This document shows, piece by piece, positions 1-8,031 of a stretch of DNA of 64,000 bases; positions within the stretch are counted from its first letter, which is position 1; the number at the start of each line of letters is the position of its first letter. The DNA is from Nocardioides sambongensis (GTDB lineage Bacteria; Actinomycetota; Actinomycetes; Propionibacteriales; Nocardioidaceae): NCBI RefSeq assembly GCF_006494815.1, contig NZ_CP041091.1, positions 2,246,501-2,310,500 of the forward strand, in the 5' to 3' direction. Both the position numbers and the translations under genes were made by a program. Below the pieces are notes generated by a model. That model worked only from the letters and a program-made list of their open reading frames with translations. It did no database searches and was not told the origin of the DNA.

Positions 1-210
1 TCCGCGGTACACCCGGGGCAGCTCGCCGCCGTCGTACCAGATGTCGGAGCACGCCGGAGCGTTCGCCGGAGCGTCGCTGGTCGGACTCGTCGCGCTCGAC
101 GGGTCCGCCGCCCGGTCCGCCTCCGACGACCCCTCGTCGCCGCAGCCGGTCAGCGCCACCGCACCGGCGAGGGCAAGCCCCGCCCAGCTGATCCGCGCCC
201 CATGTTGCAT
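1..210 (-). CDS. Secreted lipoprotein, N-terminal part (cut by window edge)
   Basis: Seventy codons are visible and the gene continues past the left edge. The N-terminus is MQHGARISWAGLALAGAVAL followed by the lipobox LTGC, so signal peptidase II processing and lipid anchoring on the outer membrane face are expected. After the Cys comes a low-complexity Ser/Asp/Ala/Thr linker of about 25 residues, then a region starting ACSDIWYDGGELPRVYRG where a folded domain seems to begin. The function is not recognisable. It lies on the same strand as the sulfotransferase gene, 71 bp downstream of that gene's stop. Confidence 0.75.
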   Translation of the reverse strand, partial: MQHGARISWAGLALAGAVALTGCGDEGSSEADRAADPSSATSPTSDAPANAPACSDIWYDGGELPRVYRG

Positions 211-281
211 GCGCCCGATGATACGTCGCGGTCCCGAGCCGATGGCCCTCCCCCGCCGCGGCGCGCCGCGGCCCGGGCGCG

Positions 282-1361
282 TCACCGCCGGCGCAACCGC
301 CATCCCCGGCGGCCGCCGCCGGGACGGGTGGCCGGCGCCGCGGCCCGGTTCTCGTTGCGCAGCGTCCGCACGTCGTCGAGCAGGACCGCGACCAGCTCGG
401 CGCCGGCGGCGGCGACCTCCGCGTCGGTGACGCTCCCGGGGGTGCGTCGGGGCGGCAGGTCGTCCGGGACGCGCAGCCGCTCGACATCGCCGACGACGTC
501 CACCGGATGCGCGGCGAGGTAGTCGATCTGCGCCTGCGCGCGGGCCCGGCAGTCCGCGACCTGGTCCTCGGCCGGCCAGAACTTCTCGCCCTGCCGGGTG
601 ACCAGGCGCTCGTCGGCCAGGAAGGTCCGGATGTAGACACCCTTGTCGAAGGCCTTGGTGAAGCCGTCGAGGTTGCCGTTGACCCGGCGCAGCAGCTCGG
701 CCTCGACGACACCCATCGACTCGTTCGGGAACGACATCGAGGTGTCGTAGGCGGCGGCGTCGATGCCCAGCAGTCCGGCGAACCGGTGCCAGATGTCCTC
801 GCGAGGGGCCGTGGGGTCCAGCGGGAGCACGTGGATCCGCTCGTGCGGCACCGCCCGGGACCAGCGCTCCAGCACCAGCCGGAGGTCGAGGGTGCGCCAG
901 TTCCAGATGTCGGTGGGGCGCGCCGAGACCTCGCGGCCGTAGTCGGCCATCGGGGTCGTGCTGCGGTTCTTGAGGCTCTCCTGCCAGCTCGCGGTGAAGA
1001 GGCCGAGCGGCTCGCGGGCGGTCACCACCAGGTGCACCTCGGCCGGCGCCAGCGCCTCGACCATGCGCTGTGCCTGCTCGACCGCGGCGGCGGCGAAGAA
1101 CTCGTGGGAGACCAGCCCGACGCCGGACCAGGCGGCCAGCTCGGTGCGCACCCGCTCCCAGGCCGCGAACTCGCGGTCGGTGTTGCGAGCGCCGCCCTCC
1201 TCCCGGACCACCCGGCTGGACCACAGGTGGTCGCGCCGCTCGCGCCCCGGGAGCAGCACCCCGTCCGAGCGCAGCTGGTCCCGCGCCGCCCAGACGATGG
1301 TCTGCAGGTAGGTGGTGGCCGTCTTCGGCAGCCCGATGTGCAGGTAGACGCGCTCGGCCAT
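282..1361 (-). CDS. Sulfotransferase family protein
   Basis: A 359-aa P-loop protein. The N-terminal HIGLPKTATTYLQ (residues about 8-20) is the 5'-phosphosulfate-binding loop of PAPS-dependent sulfotransferases, and TAREPLGLF near residue 115 resembles the 3'-phosphate-binding strand. It should move sulfate from PAPS to a hydroxyl or amine acceptor. The acceptor is unknown, but the upstream LicD/methyltransferase gene points to a surface glycan. Its ATG overlaps the TGA of the upstream small coiled-coil gene (TGATG), so translation is coupled. The C-terminus is Arg-rich. No signal peptide is seen, so the protein is cytoplasmic. Confidence 0.85.
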   Translation of the reverse strand: MAERVYLHIGLPKTATTYLQTIVWAARDQLRSDGVLLPGRERRDHLWSSRVVREEGGARNTDREFAAWERVRTELAAWSGVGLVSHEFFAAAAVEQAQRMVEALAPAEVHLVVTAREPLGLFTASWQESLKNRSTTPMADYGREVSARPTDIWNWRTLDLRLVLERWSRAVPHERIHVLPLDPTAPREDIWHRFAGLLGIDAAAYDTSMSFPNESMGVVEAELLRRVNGNLDGFTKAFDKGVYIRTFLADERLVTRQGEKFWPAEDQVADCRARAQAQIDYLAAHPVDVVGDVERLRVPDDLPPRRTPGSVTDAEVAAAGAELVAVLLDDVRTLRNENRAAAPATRPGGGRRGWRLRRR

Positions 1362-1576
1362 CAGAGACTCTGGTTGAAGGCGGCGATGGCGCGCTCGACC
1401 CGCTCGGGGTCCCGGTCCGCCAGCGGTACGACGAGCTCGGTGACCAGGTCCGCCAGCTCCGCGACCCGCAGGTGGTGGCGGCGCAGCTCGGCGATCTCGC
1501 TCTCCAGCTGGGCCACCCGCTCCTCCAGCTCGCGCACCCTTCTGCTCGGCGGCATCGGGTTCATCGTGTGCGTCAT
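1361..1576 (-). CDS. Small coiled-coil protein (DUF6752-like)
   Basis: A 71-aa protein whose core (RRVRELEERVAQLESEIAEL) is a regular heptad coiled coil, followed by a helical segment with LADLVTELVVPLADRDPERV. It resembles the small DUF6752 proteins of Nocardioides-type actinobacteria; that assignment is from memory and not certain. The ATG at 1576 overlaps the stop of the LicD/methyltransferase gene (ATGA), which decides this start over a GTG at 1582. Placed between two glycan-modification enzymes and coupled to both, it may act as an oligomerisation or scaffold partner; this is inference. Confidence 0.65.
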   Translation of the reverse strand: MTHTMNPMPPSRRVRELEERVAQLESEIAELRRHHLRVAELADLVTELVVPLADRDPERVERAIAAFNQSL

Positions 1577-3174
1577 CTCCACTCTGCGCTCAGTCGGGCC
1601 ACCGGGCCCGTGGTGCCGTCCGCGGCGACCGTCGTCGACAGCACCCTGCCACCCTGCGCCTCGAGGAGCGCGACGACCTCGGCGACGTCCACCCCGGCAA
1701 GGGGGCCTGGCGCGTCGGTCCGGTCGACCTGCTCGGTCGGTGCGAGGAGGAACTCAGCATAGAGGCGCCCGCCGCGGCGCAACGCCATCGCGGCGAACCG
1801 CGCGACGTTGGCCCGACCGGCCGCGCTGGTCGCGTCCAGCAGGTGACGGGCGACCAGCACCCGTGGACCCTGCCGGCGGCTGATCCACGCGCCCTCGCCG
1901 TACACCGAGCGCAGCTCGGTCAGGTTCAGGGGGCGCAGGGTCAGCGGCAGCCCCGCGGCCTCGGCCCGGCGCAGGGCGGCGGCGCCCGCCCGCGGGACGA
2001 AGTCGTAGCCGATCACGGTCCGGCCCTGCCGCGCCCACCACCAGGCGTCGCGTCCGTGCCCGGTCCCGACGTCCACCACGGTGGCCCCCGGCGGCGCCTC
2101 GGCGTGGACCAGCCGTGCCAGCGCGGACGGTCCGGTGCCCAGGTGTGCCGGGCCGGCCAGCGCCCGCTCCCAGTCCGCCCGGTGCGGAGCAGTCCCGCGG
2201 AACCAGGCGTCCAGGCGCCGGGTGACGTCCGGCGGGGTCCTGAACCGGAACGCCGGGTCCGGCACCCGCCAGCCGAGGCCATAGCTCGCCTCGAGCAGCT
2301 TCTCCGGCCGGGCCGGGGCCGCGAACTCGCGGTCGCCGATCCGGCAGGTGGTCAACGGCCACAGCCACTCGCGCCGGTAGTCGGCACCGACCTCCCCCAT
2401 CACGTAGAGCCGGTCGTGGTCGAAGAAGGCGGCGAACAGGTCGAGCCCGCGGGTGGCCCCGTCGCTCTCGGTGACCTGGATCCGGAAGGCGGCCCCGCTG
2501 TAGCGGTAGGTGACGAAGCCCTTCGCGTTCAGCGCCCGCTGCAGCCGGAAGGACTCGCGAGCGACGTCCACCGGCGCCGTGTACGACGACAGGTAGGCCA
2601 GGTCCGCGTCCGAGTCGTGCCCGAGCAGGTTCTGCTCGCGCACGGCCCCCAGCAGCGTCCCCCAGGCCGGGAAGGCGGTCACGTCCAGCGCGGCGAGCGC
2701 GGCGACCACCTCCTCCATCGCGTCCAGCAGCGGGGCCACCTGGTCCCCGCGGCCGGAGAAGGTGGGGCTGAACCGCCCGGACTTGTCCAGGCTGATCTCC
2801 AGCCCACGGTTGTTGACGAAAGCGATCCGTCGGTCGGTGTCGGTGAAGGCCACCTCCTGGTCGTGCAGCCGGGTCCCGGTGACGTGCTCGACCACCTCGA
2901 CCCGGCTGCGGCCGTCCAGGAACCGCTGCATCCGGTCCGGCCACGCCACGTGGCGGCGCAGACCGACCTGGCCGCGCGTGTCGCGGACCACCCAGAACGA
3001 CCAGATCCTGCGGCCGTCGAAGAGCACGTCGACCACCCGGTCCGGACCGCGCACCGCGAGCGTGAGCCCGTCGGGACCCACCGCGTGGACGTGAATACGC
3101 GCGCCGAGGTGCCGCGCGAGCCGCCGCGGGACGACGGGGCGACGGCGGGGGCCGCTGCGTGCCACGTTGTCCAT
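1573..3174 (-). CDS. LicD-type nucleotidyltransferase fused to a SAM methyltransferase
   Basis: About 533 aa with two catalytic regions. The middle (residues about 160-330) has WGTLLGAVREQNLLGHDSDA followed by DLAYLS, the metal-binding DxD region of LicD/phosphocholine-type nucleotidyltransferase folds. The C-terminal part (about 365-530) has VVDVGTGHGRDAWWWARQG, the glycine-rich SAM site of class I methyltransferases. The first 150 residues are a beta-rich region of unknown role. It probably decorates a teichoic acid or other surface polymer with a small head group and a methyl group. ATG 3174 is preferred over GTG 3180 because a TAGCAT -10 box at 3184-3189 predicts transcription start at about 3177. 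Confidence 0.75.
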   Translation of the reverse strand: MDNVARSGPRRRPVVPRRLARHLGARIHVHAVGPDGLTLAVRGPDRVVDVLFDGRRIWSFWVVRDTRGQVGLRRHVAWPDRMQRFLDGRSRVEVVEHVTGTRLHDQEVAFTDTDRRIAFVNNRGLEISLDKSGRFSPTFSGRGDQVAPLLDAMEEVVAALAALDVTAFPAWGTLLGAVREQNLLGHDSDADLAYLSSYTAPVDVARESFRLQRALNAKGFVTYRYSGAAFRIQVTESDGATRGLDLFAAFFDHDRLYVMGEVGADYRREWLWPLTTCRIGDREFAAPARPEKLLEASYGLGWRVPDPAFRFRTPPDVTRRLDAWFRGTAPHRADWERALAGPAHLGTGPSALARLVHAEAPPGATVVDVGTGHGRDAWWWARQGRTVIGYDFVPRAGAAALRRAEAAGLPLTLRPLNLTELRSVYGEGAWISRRQGPRVLVARHLLDATSAAGRANVARFAAMALRRGGRLYAEFLLAPTEQVDRTDAPGPLAGVDVAEVVALLEAQGGRVLSTTVAADGTTGPVARLSAEWR

Positions 3175-3183
3175 GGGCACCGG

Positions 3184-3245
3184 ATGCTAGATGACCCGCG
3201 CCCCCGTCGCGGTTGTCGGGATCGGCGCGGCGGACCCGATAGCGT
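3184..3245. promoter_or_regulatory. Divergent leaderless promoters
   Basis: The minus-strand -10 box TAGCAT (3184-3189) lies 9 nt before ATG 3174. The plus-strand -10 box TAGCGT (3240-3245) lies 7 nt before GTG 3253. Both spacings put the first transcribed base at or within three bases of the start codon. No clear -35 boxes are seen. Confidence 0.5.
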
Positions 3246-3252
3246 GCGGGGT

Positions 3253-4536
3253 GTGAGTGCCACCCCGTCGCGTGTCTACGCCGCCCGGCTGGTGGGCCTG
3301 CCGATCTTCGACCCCCAGGGCGACCAGGTCGGCAAGGTCCGCGACCTCGTCGTCACCGTGCGCAGCGAGGCGGTCCGCCCGCGGGTCCTCGGCATCGTCG
3401 CGGAGGTCTTCGGGCGACGCCGGATCTTCGTGCCGATGACCCGGGTGACCAACGTCGACTCCGGGCAGGTCTACACCACCGGTCTGCTCAACATGCGTCG
3501 TTTCGAGCAGCGCTCGACCGAGACGCTGGTGATCGGGGAGATGCTCGACCGCACCGTGACGATCAAGCCGTCCGGGGTGACCGGCACCGTCTACGACGTC
3601 GCGATGGAGCGGGCCAGGGTCCGCGGCGACTGGGAGCTGTGCCGGGTCGCCGTGCGCGAGCCGGGCAAGGGGCTGCGCCGGCGCGGGCAGAGCCACGTCG
3701 TCGAGTGGGACGAGGTGGACGGCCTGACCCGGCCCGAGGACGGCCAGGGCGCGACGCACCTGGTGGCCGCGCTCAACGACATGAAGCCGGCCGACGCGGC
3801 CAACATCCTCCACGACCTGCCGACCGAGCGGCGGACGGCGGTCGCGCTCGCGCTGGACGACGAGCGGCTCGCCGACGTGCTCGAGGAGCTGCCCGAGGAG
3901 GACCAGGTCGAGATCCTGGAGGGCCTGGACTCCGAGCGGGCCGCGGACGTGCTGGAGGAGATGTCCGCCGACGACGCCGCCGACCTGGTCGCCGACCTGC
4001 CGCCGGAGACCCAGGAGATCCTGCTGCGGCTGATGGAGCCGGACGAGGCCGAGGACGTCCGACGGCTGATGAGCTATGTCGAGGACACCGCCGGTGCGAT
4101 GATGACGCCGGAGCCGGTGATCCTGGGCCCCGACGCCACCATCGCCGACGCGCTGGCCCACGTCCGCAACCCCGACCACACCCCGTCGCTGGCGGCGATG
4201 GTCTACGTGTGCCGCCAGCCGCTGGAGCCGCCCACTGGGAAGTTCCTCGGCGTGGCGCACATCCAGCGGCTGCTCCGCGAGCCCCCCTCCACCCTGGTGG
4301 CGGGGGCGATGGACGACGCGCTGGAGCCGCTGCGCGCCGAGGCGACCATCGACGAGGTCGCCGGCTACCTGGCGACCTACAACCTGGTCGCGGCGCCGGT
4401 GGTCGACGAGAACGGCCGGTTGCTCGGCACGGTGACCGTCGACGACCTGCTCGACCACATGCTGCCCGCGGGCTGGCGCGACCGCCCGGAGCGGCGGGGC
4501 GGCGCGAGCCAACGGACGGGGGTACGCCGTGGCTGA
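3253..4536 (+). CDS. PRC-barrel, MgtE_N and CBS domain protein
   Basis: A 427-aa soluble protein. Residues about 8-100 form a PRC-barrel-like domain (ARLVGLPIFDPQGDQVGKVR). Residues about 175-280 are a MgtE N-terminal superhelix with the repeated acidic pattern LADVLEELPEEDQVEILEGL. Residues about 285-410 are two CBS motifs with YVEDTAGAMMTPEP at the join and a closing GTVTVDDLLDHML. It has the Mg2+-sensing half of MgtE but none of the five membrane helices, so it is not itself a channel. It may be a Mg2+ or nucleotide-responsive regulator of the overlapping DUF1003 membrane protein. GTG 3253 is chosen from the TAGCGT box just upstream. Confidence 0.85.
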   Translation: MSATPSRVYAARLVGLPIFDPQGDQVGKVRDLVVTVRSEAVRPRVLGIVAEVFGRRRIFVPMTRVTNVDSGQVYTTGLLNMRRFEQRSTETLVIGEMLDRTVTIKPSGVTGTVYDVAMERARVRGDWELCRVAVREPGKGLRRRGQSHVVEWDEVDGLTRPEDGQGATHLVAALNDMKPADAANILHDLPTERRTAVALALDDERLADVLEELPEEDQVEILEGLDSERAADVLEEMSADDAADLVADLPPETQEILLRLMEPDEAEDVRRLMSYVEDTAGAMMTPEPVILGPDATIADALAHVRNPDHTPSLAAMVYVCRQPLEPPTGKFLGVAHIQRLLREPPSTLVAGAMDDALEPLRAEATIDEVAGYLATYNLVAAPVVDENGRLLGTVTVDDLLDHMLPAGWRDRPERRGGASQRTGVRRG

Positions 4537-5137
4537 GCCTCGTCGTACCGGCTCGGGCGGGTCGCCGAGCGCCGGGTCGGACCGCCTGGACACACCGACC
4601 GCCGGCCGGCGGCAGCTGGTCCGCCGGCCGACCTACAACGCGGACACGTTCGGCGTCTTCGCCGAGCAGTTCGCACGGTTCATGGGGACCGCGACCTTCC
4701 TGATCTACATGACGCTCTTCGTGGCGATCTGGATCGGGTGGAACCTGGTCGCCCCCGGACCGGCCCGCTGGGACGACTACCCGTTCATCTTCCTGACGCT
4801 GATGCTCAGCCTGCAGGCCTCCTACGCGGCGCCGCTGATCCTGCTCGCCCAGAACCGGCAGGAGGCCCGGGACCGGGTGATCGCCGAGCAGGACAGGCAG
4901 GCCGACGCCCTGGCCCACGCCGACATGGAGTTCCTCGCTCGCGAGGTGGCGTCGCTGCGGATGGCGGTCGGCGAGGTCGCCACCCGCGACTACGTGCGTT
5001 CGGAGCTGCGGTCCCTGCTCGCCGAGCTCGACGACCGGGCCGAGCAGCGGGACGCGGGGGCGGCCGACGCCGCGGAGGAGCCGGGTGCGCCGTCTCACGG
5101 TGACGGCGACGCGGGCCGCTCGCCAGCAGGTGCCTAG
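4529..5137 (+). CDS. DUF1003 membrane protein
   Basis: A 202-aa protein with two membrane helices (about residues 55-75, TFLIYMTLFVAIWIGWNLVA, and 85-108, FIFLTLMLSLQASYAAPLIL) joined by a short loop containing WDDYPF, the hallmark of DUF1003. The cytoplasmic C-terminus begins LAQNRQEARDR and is a long charged helix. The biochemical role of the family is unknown. The GTG start overlaps the end of the PRC/MgtE_N/CBS gene by 8 bp, implying coupled expression and a likely shared role in ion homeostasis. Confidence 0.9.
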   Translation: MAEPRRTGSGGSPSAGSDRLDTPTAGRRQLVRRPTYNADTFGVFAEQFARFMGTATFLIYMTLFVAIWIGWNLVAPGPARWDDYPFIFLTLMLSLQASYAAPLILLAQNRQEARDRVIAEQDRQADALAHADMEFLAREVASLRMAVGEVATRDYVRSELRSLLAELDDRAEQRDAGAADAAEEPGAPSHGDGDAGRSPAGA

Positions 5138-5140
5138 ACT
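5135..5140 (+). promoter_or_regulatory. -10 box of a leaderless promoter for mrp
   Basis: TAGACT spans the stop codon of the DUF1003 gene and ends 7 nt before the GTG at 5148. Transcription would start at about 5147, so the mRNA would begin at the start codon. This decides the mrp start over an in-frame codon at 5085. Confidence 0.55.
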
Positions 5141-5147
5141 CGTCGGT

Positions 5148-6323
5148 GTGAGTACGTCCAGCGCAGTCCCGACCGTCGATCAGGTGACCGAGGCCCTCGC
5201 CACGGTGAACGACCCCGAGATCAAGCGCCCCATCACCGAGCTGGGGATGGTGGACACCGTGGAGGTCCGCGAGGACGGCGTCGTCGACGTCCGGGTCCTG
5301 CTGACCGTGGCCGGTTGTCCGCTCAAGGACACCATCAACCGTGACGTGACCGCCGCCGTCAGCGCCCTGGCCGGCGTCAGTGACGTCCGGATCGACCTCG
5401 GCGTGATGACCGCCGAGCAGCGCTCCGGCCTGCACGAGCAACTCCGCGGCGGTCAGGCGCAGCGGGAGATCCCGTTCGCCCAGCCGGGGTCCCTGACCAA
5501 GGTCTTCGCGATCGCCTCCGGCAAGGGAGGAGTCGGCAAGTCCTCGGTGACGGTCAACCTGGCCCTGTCGCTGGCGAAGGCCGGCCGCAAGGTCGGCATC
5601 GTCGACGCCGACATCTACGGACACTCCGTGCCCGCGATGCTGGGCGTGGCGGACGCCCGCCCGACCCAGGTCGACGATCTGATCATGCCGGTCCCCACCT
5701 CCTCGGGCGTCTCGGTGATCTCGATCGGGATGCTCAAGCCCCGCCGCGACCAGGTCGTCGCGTGGCGCGGACCGATGCTCGACCGGGCGCTGGTCCAGAT
5801 GCTCGCCGACGTCTACTGGGGCGACCTGGACGTGCTGCTGCTGGACCTTCCGCCGGGCACCGGCGACATCGCCATCTCGCTGGGCCAGCACCTGCCGGGT
5901 GCCGAGGTCGTGGTGGTGACCACGCCGCAGGAGGCGGCCGCCGAGGTCGCCGAGCGGGCCGGGACGATGGCGTCGATGATGCACCAGCGCGTGGTCGGCG
6001 TGGTCGAGAACATGAGCTATCTGCCCTGCCCGCACTGCGCCGAGGAGGGCAAGGACCACCGGCTCGAGGTCTTCGGCAGCGGCGGTGGCGACCGGGTCGC
6101 GGAGACCCTCTCGGGCCGCTTCGGGTACGACGTACCGCTGCTCGGCCGGATCCCGCTGGACCTGTCGCTGCGCGAGGGCGGGGACGCCGGGAAGCCGATC
6201 GTCGACGCCGACCCGACCGCGCCCGGCGCCGTCGCGCTCAACGAGATCGCGGAGCGGCTCGGTGGACGCGGTCGCGGTCTGGCCGGGATGCAGCTCGGCC
6301 TCACCCCCAGCAACCGGTTCTGA
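5148..6323 (+). CDS. mrp: Mrp/NBP35-family iron-sulfur carrier ATPase
   Basis: A 391-aa protein with an N-terminal MIP18/DUF59 domain (about residues 8-85, VNDPEIKRPITELGMVDTVE) and a C-terminal ParA/Mrp ATPase. The deviant Walker A is GKGGVGKSSVTVNLA (about residue 125), the Walker B region is LLLDLPPGTGD, and the Fe-S binding CPHC sits near residue 292. The family binds a labile Fe-S cluster between two subunits and passes it to apo-proteins. It lies just upstream of tatB. The GTG start is set by the leaderless promoter upstream and lies 11 bp after the previous stop. Confidence 0.93.
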   Translation: MSTSSAVPTVDQVTEALATVNDPEIKRPITELGMVDTVEVREDGVVDVRVLLTVAGCPLKDTINRDVTAAVSALAGVSDVRIDLGVMTAEQRSGLHEQLRGGQAQREIPFAQPGSLTKVFAIASGKGGVGKSSVTVNLALSLAKAGRKVGIVDADIYGHSVPAMLGVADARPTQVDDLIMPVPTSSGVSVISIGMLKPRRDQVVAWRGPMLDRALVQMLADVYWGDLDVLLLDLPPGTGDIAISLGQHLPGAEVVVVTTPQEAAAEVAERAGTMASMMHQRVVGVVENMSYLPCPHCAEEGKDHRLEVFGSGGGDRVAETLSGRFGYDVPLLGRIPLDLSLREGGDAGKPIVDADPTAPGAVALNEIAERLGGRGRGLAGMQLGLTPSNRF

Positions 6324-6359
6324 TCCGGGCACTGATCCAGGTCGGACGGGGGTAGCGGC

Positions 6360-6695
6360 GTGTTCGGGATCGGCTTCGCCGAGCTGGTGGTGATCGCGTT
6401 CGTCGCCGTGGTCGTCTTCGGCCCGGACAAGATCCCCGGGATCGCGCGTCAGGTCGCGCAGGTGGTCAAGCAGATCCGCCGCTTCGCCAACAACGCCCGC
6501 GACGAGCTGCGCACCGAGCTCGGCCCGGAGTACTCCGACCTCGAGCTGCGCGACCTCGACCCCCGGCAGATCGTGCGCAAGCACATCACCGAGGCGCTGG
6601 CCGAGGAGGAGGCCGAGGAGCGGCGGCAGGCCAAGGAGAAGCGCTCCGCGCTGCCGGCCGGCGAACGCCCCCCGTTCGACCTCGAGGCCACCTGA
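6360..6695 (+). CDS. tatB: Sec-independent translocase subunit TatB
   Basis: A 111-aa protein. MFGIGFAELVVIAFVAVVVF is the single N-terminal membrane helix, followed at once by GPDKIPG, the hinge of TatA/B proteins, and then an amphipathic helix (ARQVAQVVKQIRRFANNARD). The length and the charged tail rich in Glu/Arg fit TatB better than TatA. With TatC it forms the receptor for twin-arginine precursors; the PGRP protein at 28541-29820 has such a signal. GTG start at 6360, 36 bp after mrp. Confidence 0.88.
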   Translation: MFGIGFAELVVIAFVAVVVFGPDKIPGIARQVAQVVKQIRRFANNARDELRTELGPEYSDLELRDLDPRQIVRKHITEALAEEEAEERRQAKEKRSALPAGERPPFDLEAT

Positions 6696-6711
6696 GCGGC
6701 TGACCGGCTGA

Positions 6712-7248
6712 TCAGCGGCGGCTCTGCACCGCCGCGACGGCGTGGAACGGGAGCAGCAGCGTGCGTCGCTCCTCCCCCGTGACCAGCTCGCAGAAGTCCT
6801 GACCGACGCGGCGCAGGGTGCCGTCGTGGCGGCTCCCGTCCCGCAGGTGCACCACGCACCGCTCCCCGGCCTCGGAGAGCCGGCGCAGCGCCGAGCCGAT
6901 GCCGAGCCGGGCGACCGGGGACCAGGCCACCGCCGGGATCGCGCGGACGGAGGCGCCCTCGACCGTGGCCACGGCATCCAGCCGGACGACCCAGTCCTGG
7001 TCGCGCGCCGCGAGCAGCGTCCAGCCACCAGCCACCCGCTCCAGGGTGCCGGTCACCGCCCCGACACCCTCGATGCCGAGGGTGACCTCGGAGTCCACGC
7101 TCGCCATCAGCCGCCCGGCCAGCGAGACCTCCTGGTACTCCGCGCGGCTACGGTCGGCGACCTCGGCGTCCCGCTCGGCCGCATACAGCGCACCGGCCTG
7201 CTGCTCCAGCTCGTCGAACAGCGCGAAGAGCTCGTCTTCCCAACCCAT
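6712..7248 (-). CDS. Hypothetical protein with two beta-barrel-like repeats
   Basis: A 178-aa protein with no family I recognise. The N-terminal 50 residues are helical (WEDELFALFDELEQQAGALY). Two similar segments follow, each beta-rich with a short barrel look: GAVTGTLERVAGGWTLL at about 63-79, and RDGSRHDGTLRRVGQDFCEL near 132, each closed by an LDAVATVEG or FHAVAAVQS strand. This looks like two LSm/SH3-type small barrels, but that is only a visual judgement. It is convergent with tatB with a 16-bp gap. No membrane helix or signal is seen. Confidence 0.7.
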   Translation of the reverse strand: MGWEDELFALFDELEQQAGALYAAERDAEVADRSRAEYQEVSLAGRLMASVDSEVTLGIEGVGAVTGTLERVAGGWTLLAARDQDWVVRLDAVATVEGASVRAIPAVAWSPVARLGIGSALRRLSEAGERCVVHLRDGSRHDGTLRRVGQDFCELVTGEERRTLLLPFHAVAAVQSRR

Positions 7249-7342
7249 GCCGCCACCATCCCAGACGGCTCGCCGCCACCACGACTCCCCGGCGCTCAGC
7301 CGCCCCTCGGCCAGCGCTCGGCGGCCCGGTCGGCCGGAGTCG

Positions 7343-8031
7343 TCAGGGGGTGTCCGGCAGCAGCTCGGCCAGGAGCTTCTGGACGCGCTGGTCGATCTCG
7401 TCGCGGATCGCCCGCACCGCGTCGGGCCCCTTGCCGGAGGGGTCGGTCAGCGCCCAGTCCTCGTAGCGCTTGCCCGGGAAGATCGGGCACGCGTCGCCGC
7501 AGCCCATGGTGATCACCACGTCGGAGGCCGCGACGTCCTCGGTGAGCAGCTTCTTGGGGAACTCCTGGGAGATGTCGAGCCCGACCTCGGCCATCACCGC
7601 GACGACGGCGGGGTTGACCGAGTCGGCCGGCGCCGACCCCGCCGACCGAACGTGAACGCGTCCCGCGGCGTGGTGGTCGAGGAGCGCGGCGGCCATCTGG
7701 GAGCGGCCCTGGTTGTGGACGCAGACGAAGAGGACCTCGGGGGTGGTGGTCATGTGGATGTCCTTCTGGATGCGGGCTTGTTCGACCAGCGCGGCGTGCG
7801 CGATCTGGGCGGTCAGGGTGGGCAGGTAGGTCTTGATGCGGGCCTCATGGGCGATCCGCTGGTAGGTGTCGGCGACGTAGGCGTGGATGGTCTCGGTGCC
7901 GAAGATGCCGGCGAACTCGGGCTCCAAGGCGTCGGCGATGCGGTGCAACCGCTGGCCGGCTCGAGGACGTGCCAGCCGGTGAAGTCGGTCCGCACGGACC
8001 GGCGCGAGGGCGGGTCGGTCCGGGCGGTCAT
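7343..8031 (-). CDS. arsC: Arsenate reductase with three-helix domain (apparent frameshift)
   Basis: The C-terminal 135 residues are a low-molecular-weight phosphatase-fold arsenate reductase. VLFVCVHNQGRSQMAAALL carries the CX5R P-loop, and TMGCGDACPIFPG holds the further Cys residues. This is the actinobacterial arsenate-mycothiol transferase type, which makes arsenite for the adjacent Acr3 pump. Ahead of it is a three-helix bundle domain (LHRIADALEPEFAGIFGTET onward). ATG 8031 overlaps the acr3 stop (ATGA) and begins MTARTDPPSRRSVRTDFTGW, but that frame leaves the ArsC frame near 7954. Adding one C there gives a continuous HVLEPAQRLHRIADAL. Without a correction the only usable start in the ArsC frame is TTG 7948. 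Confidence 0.85.
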
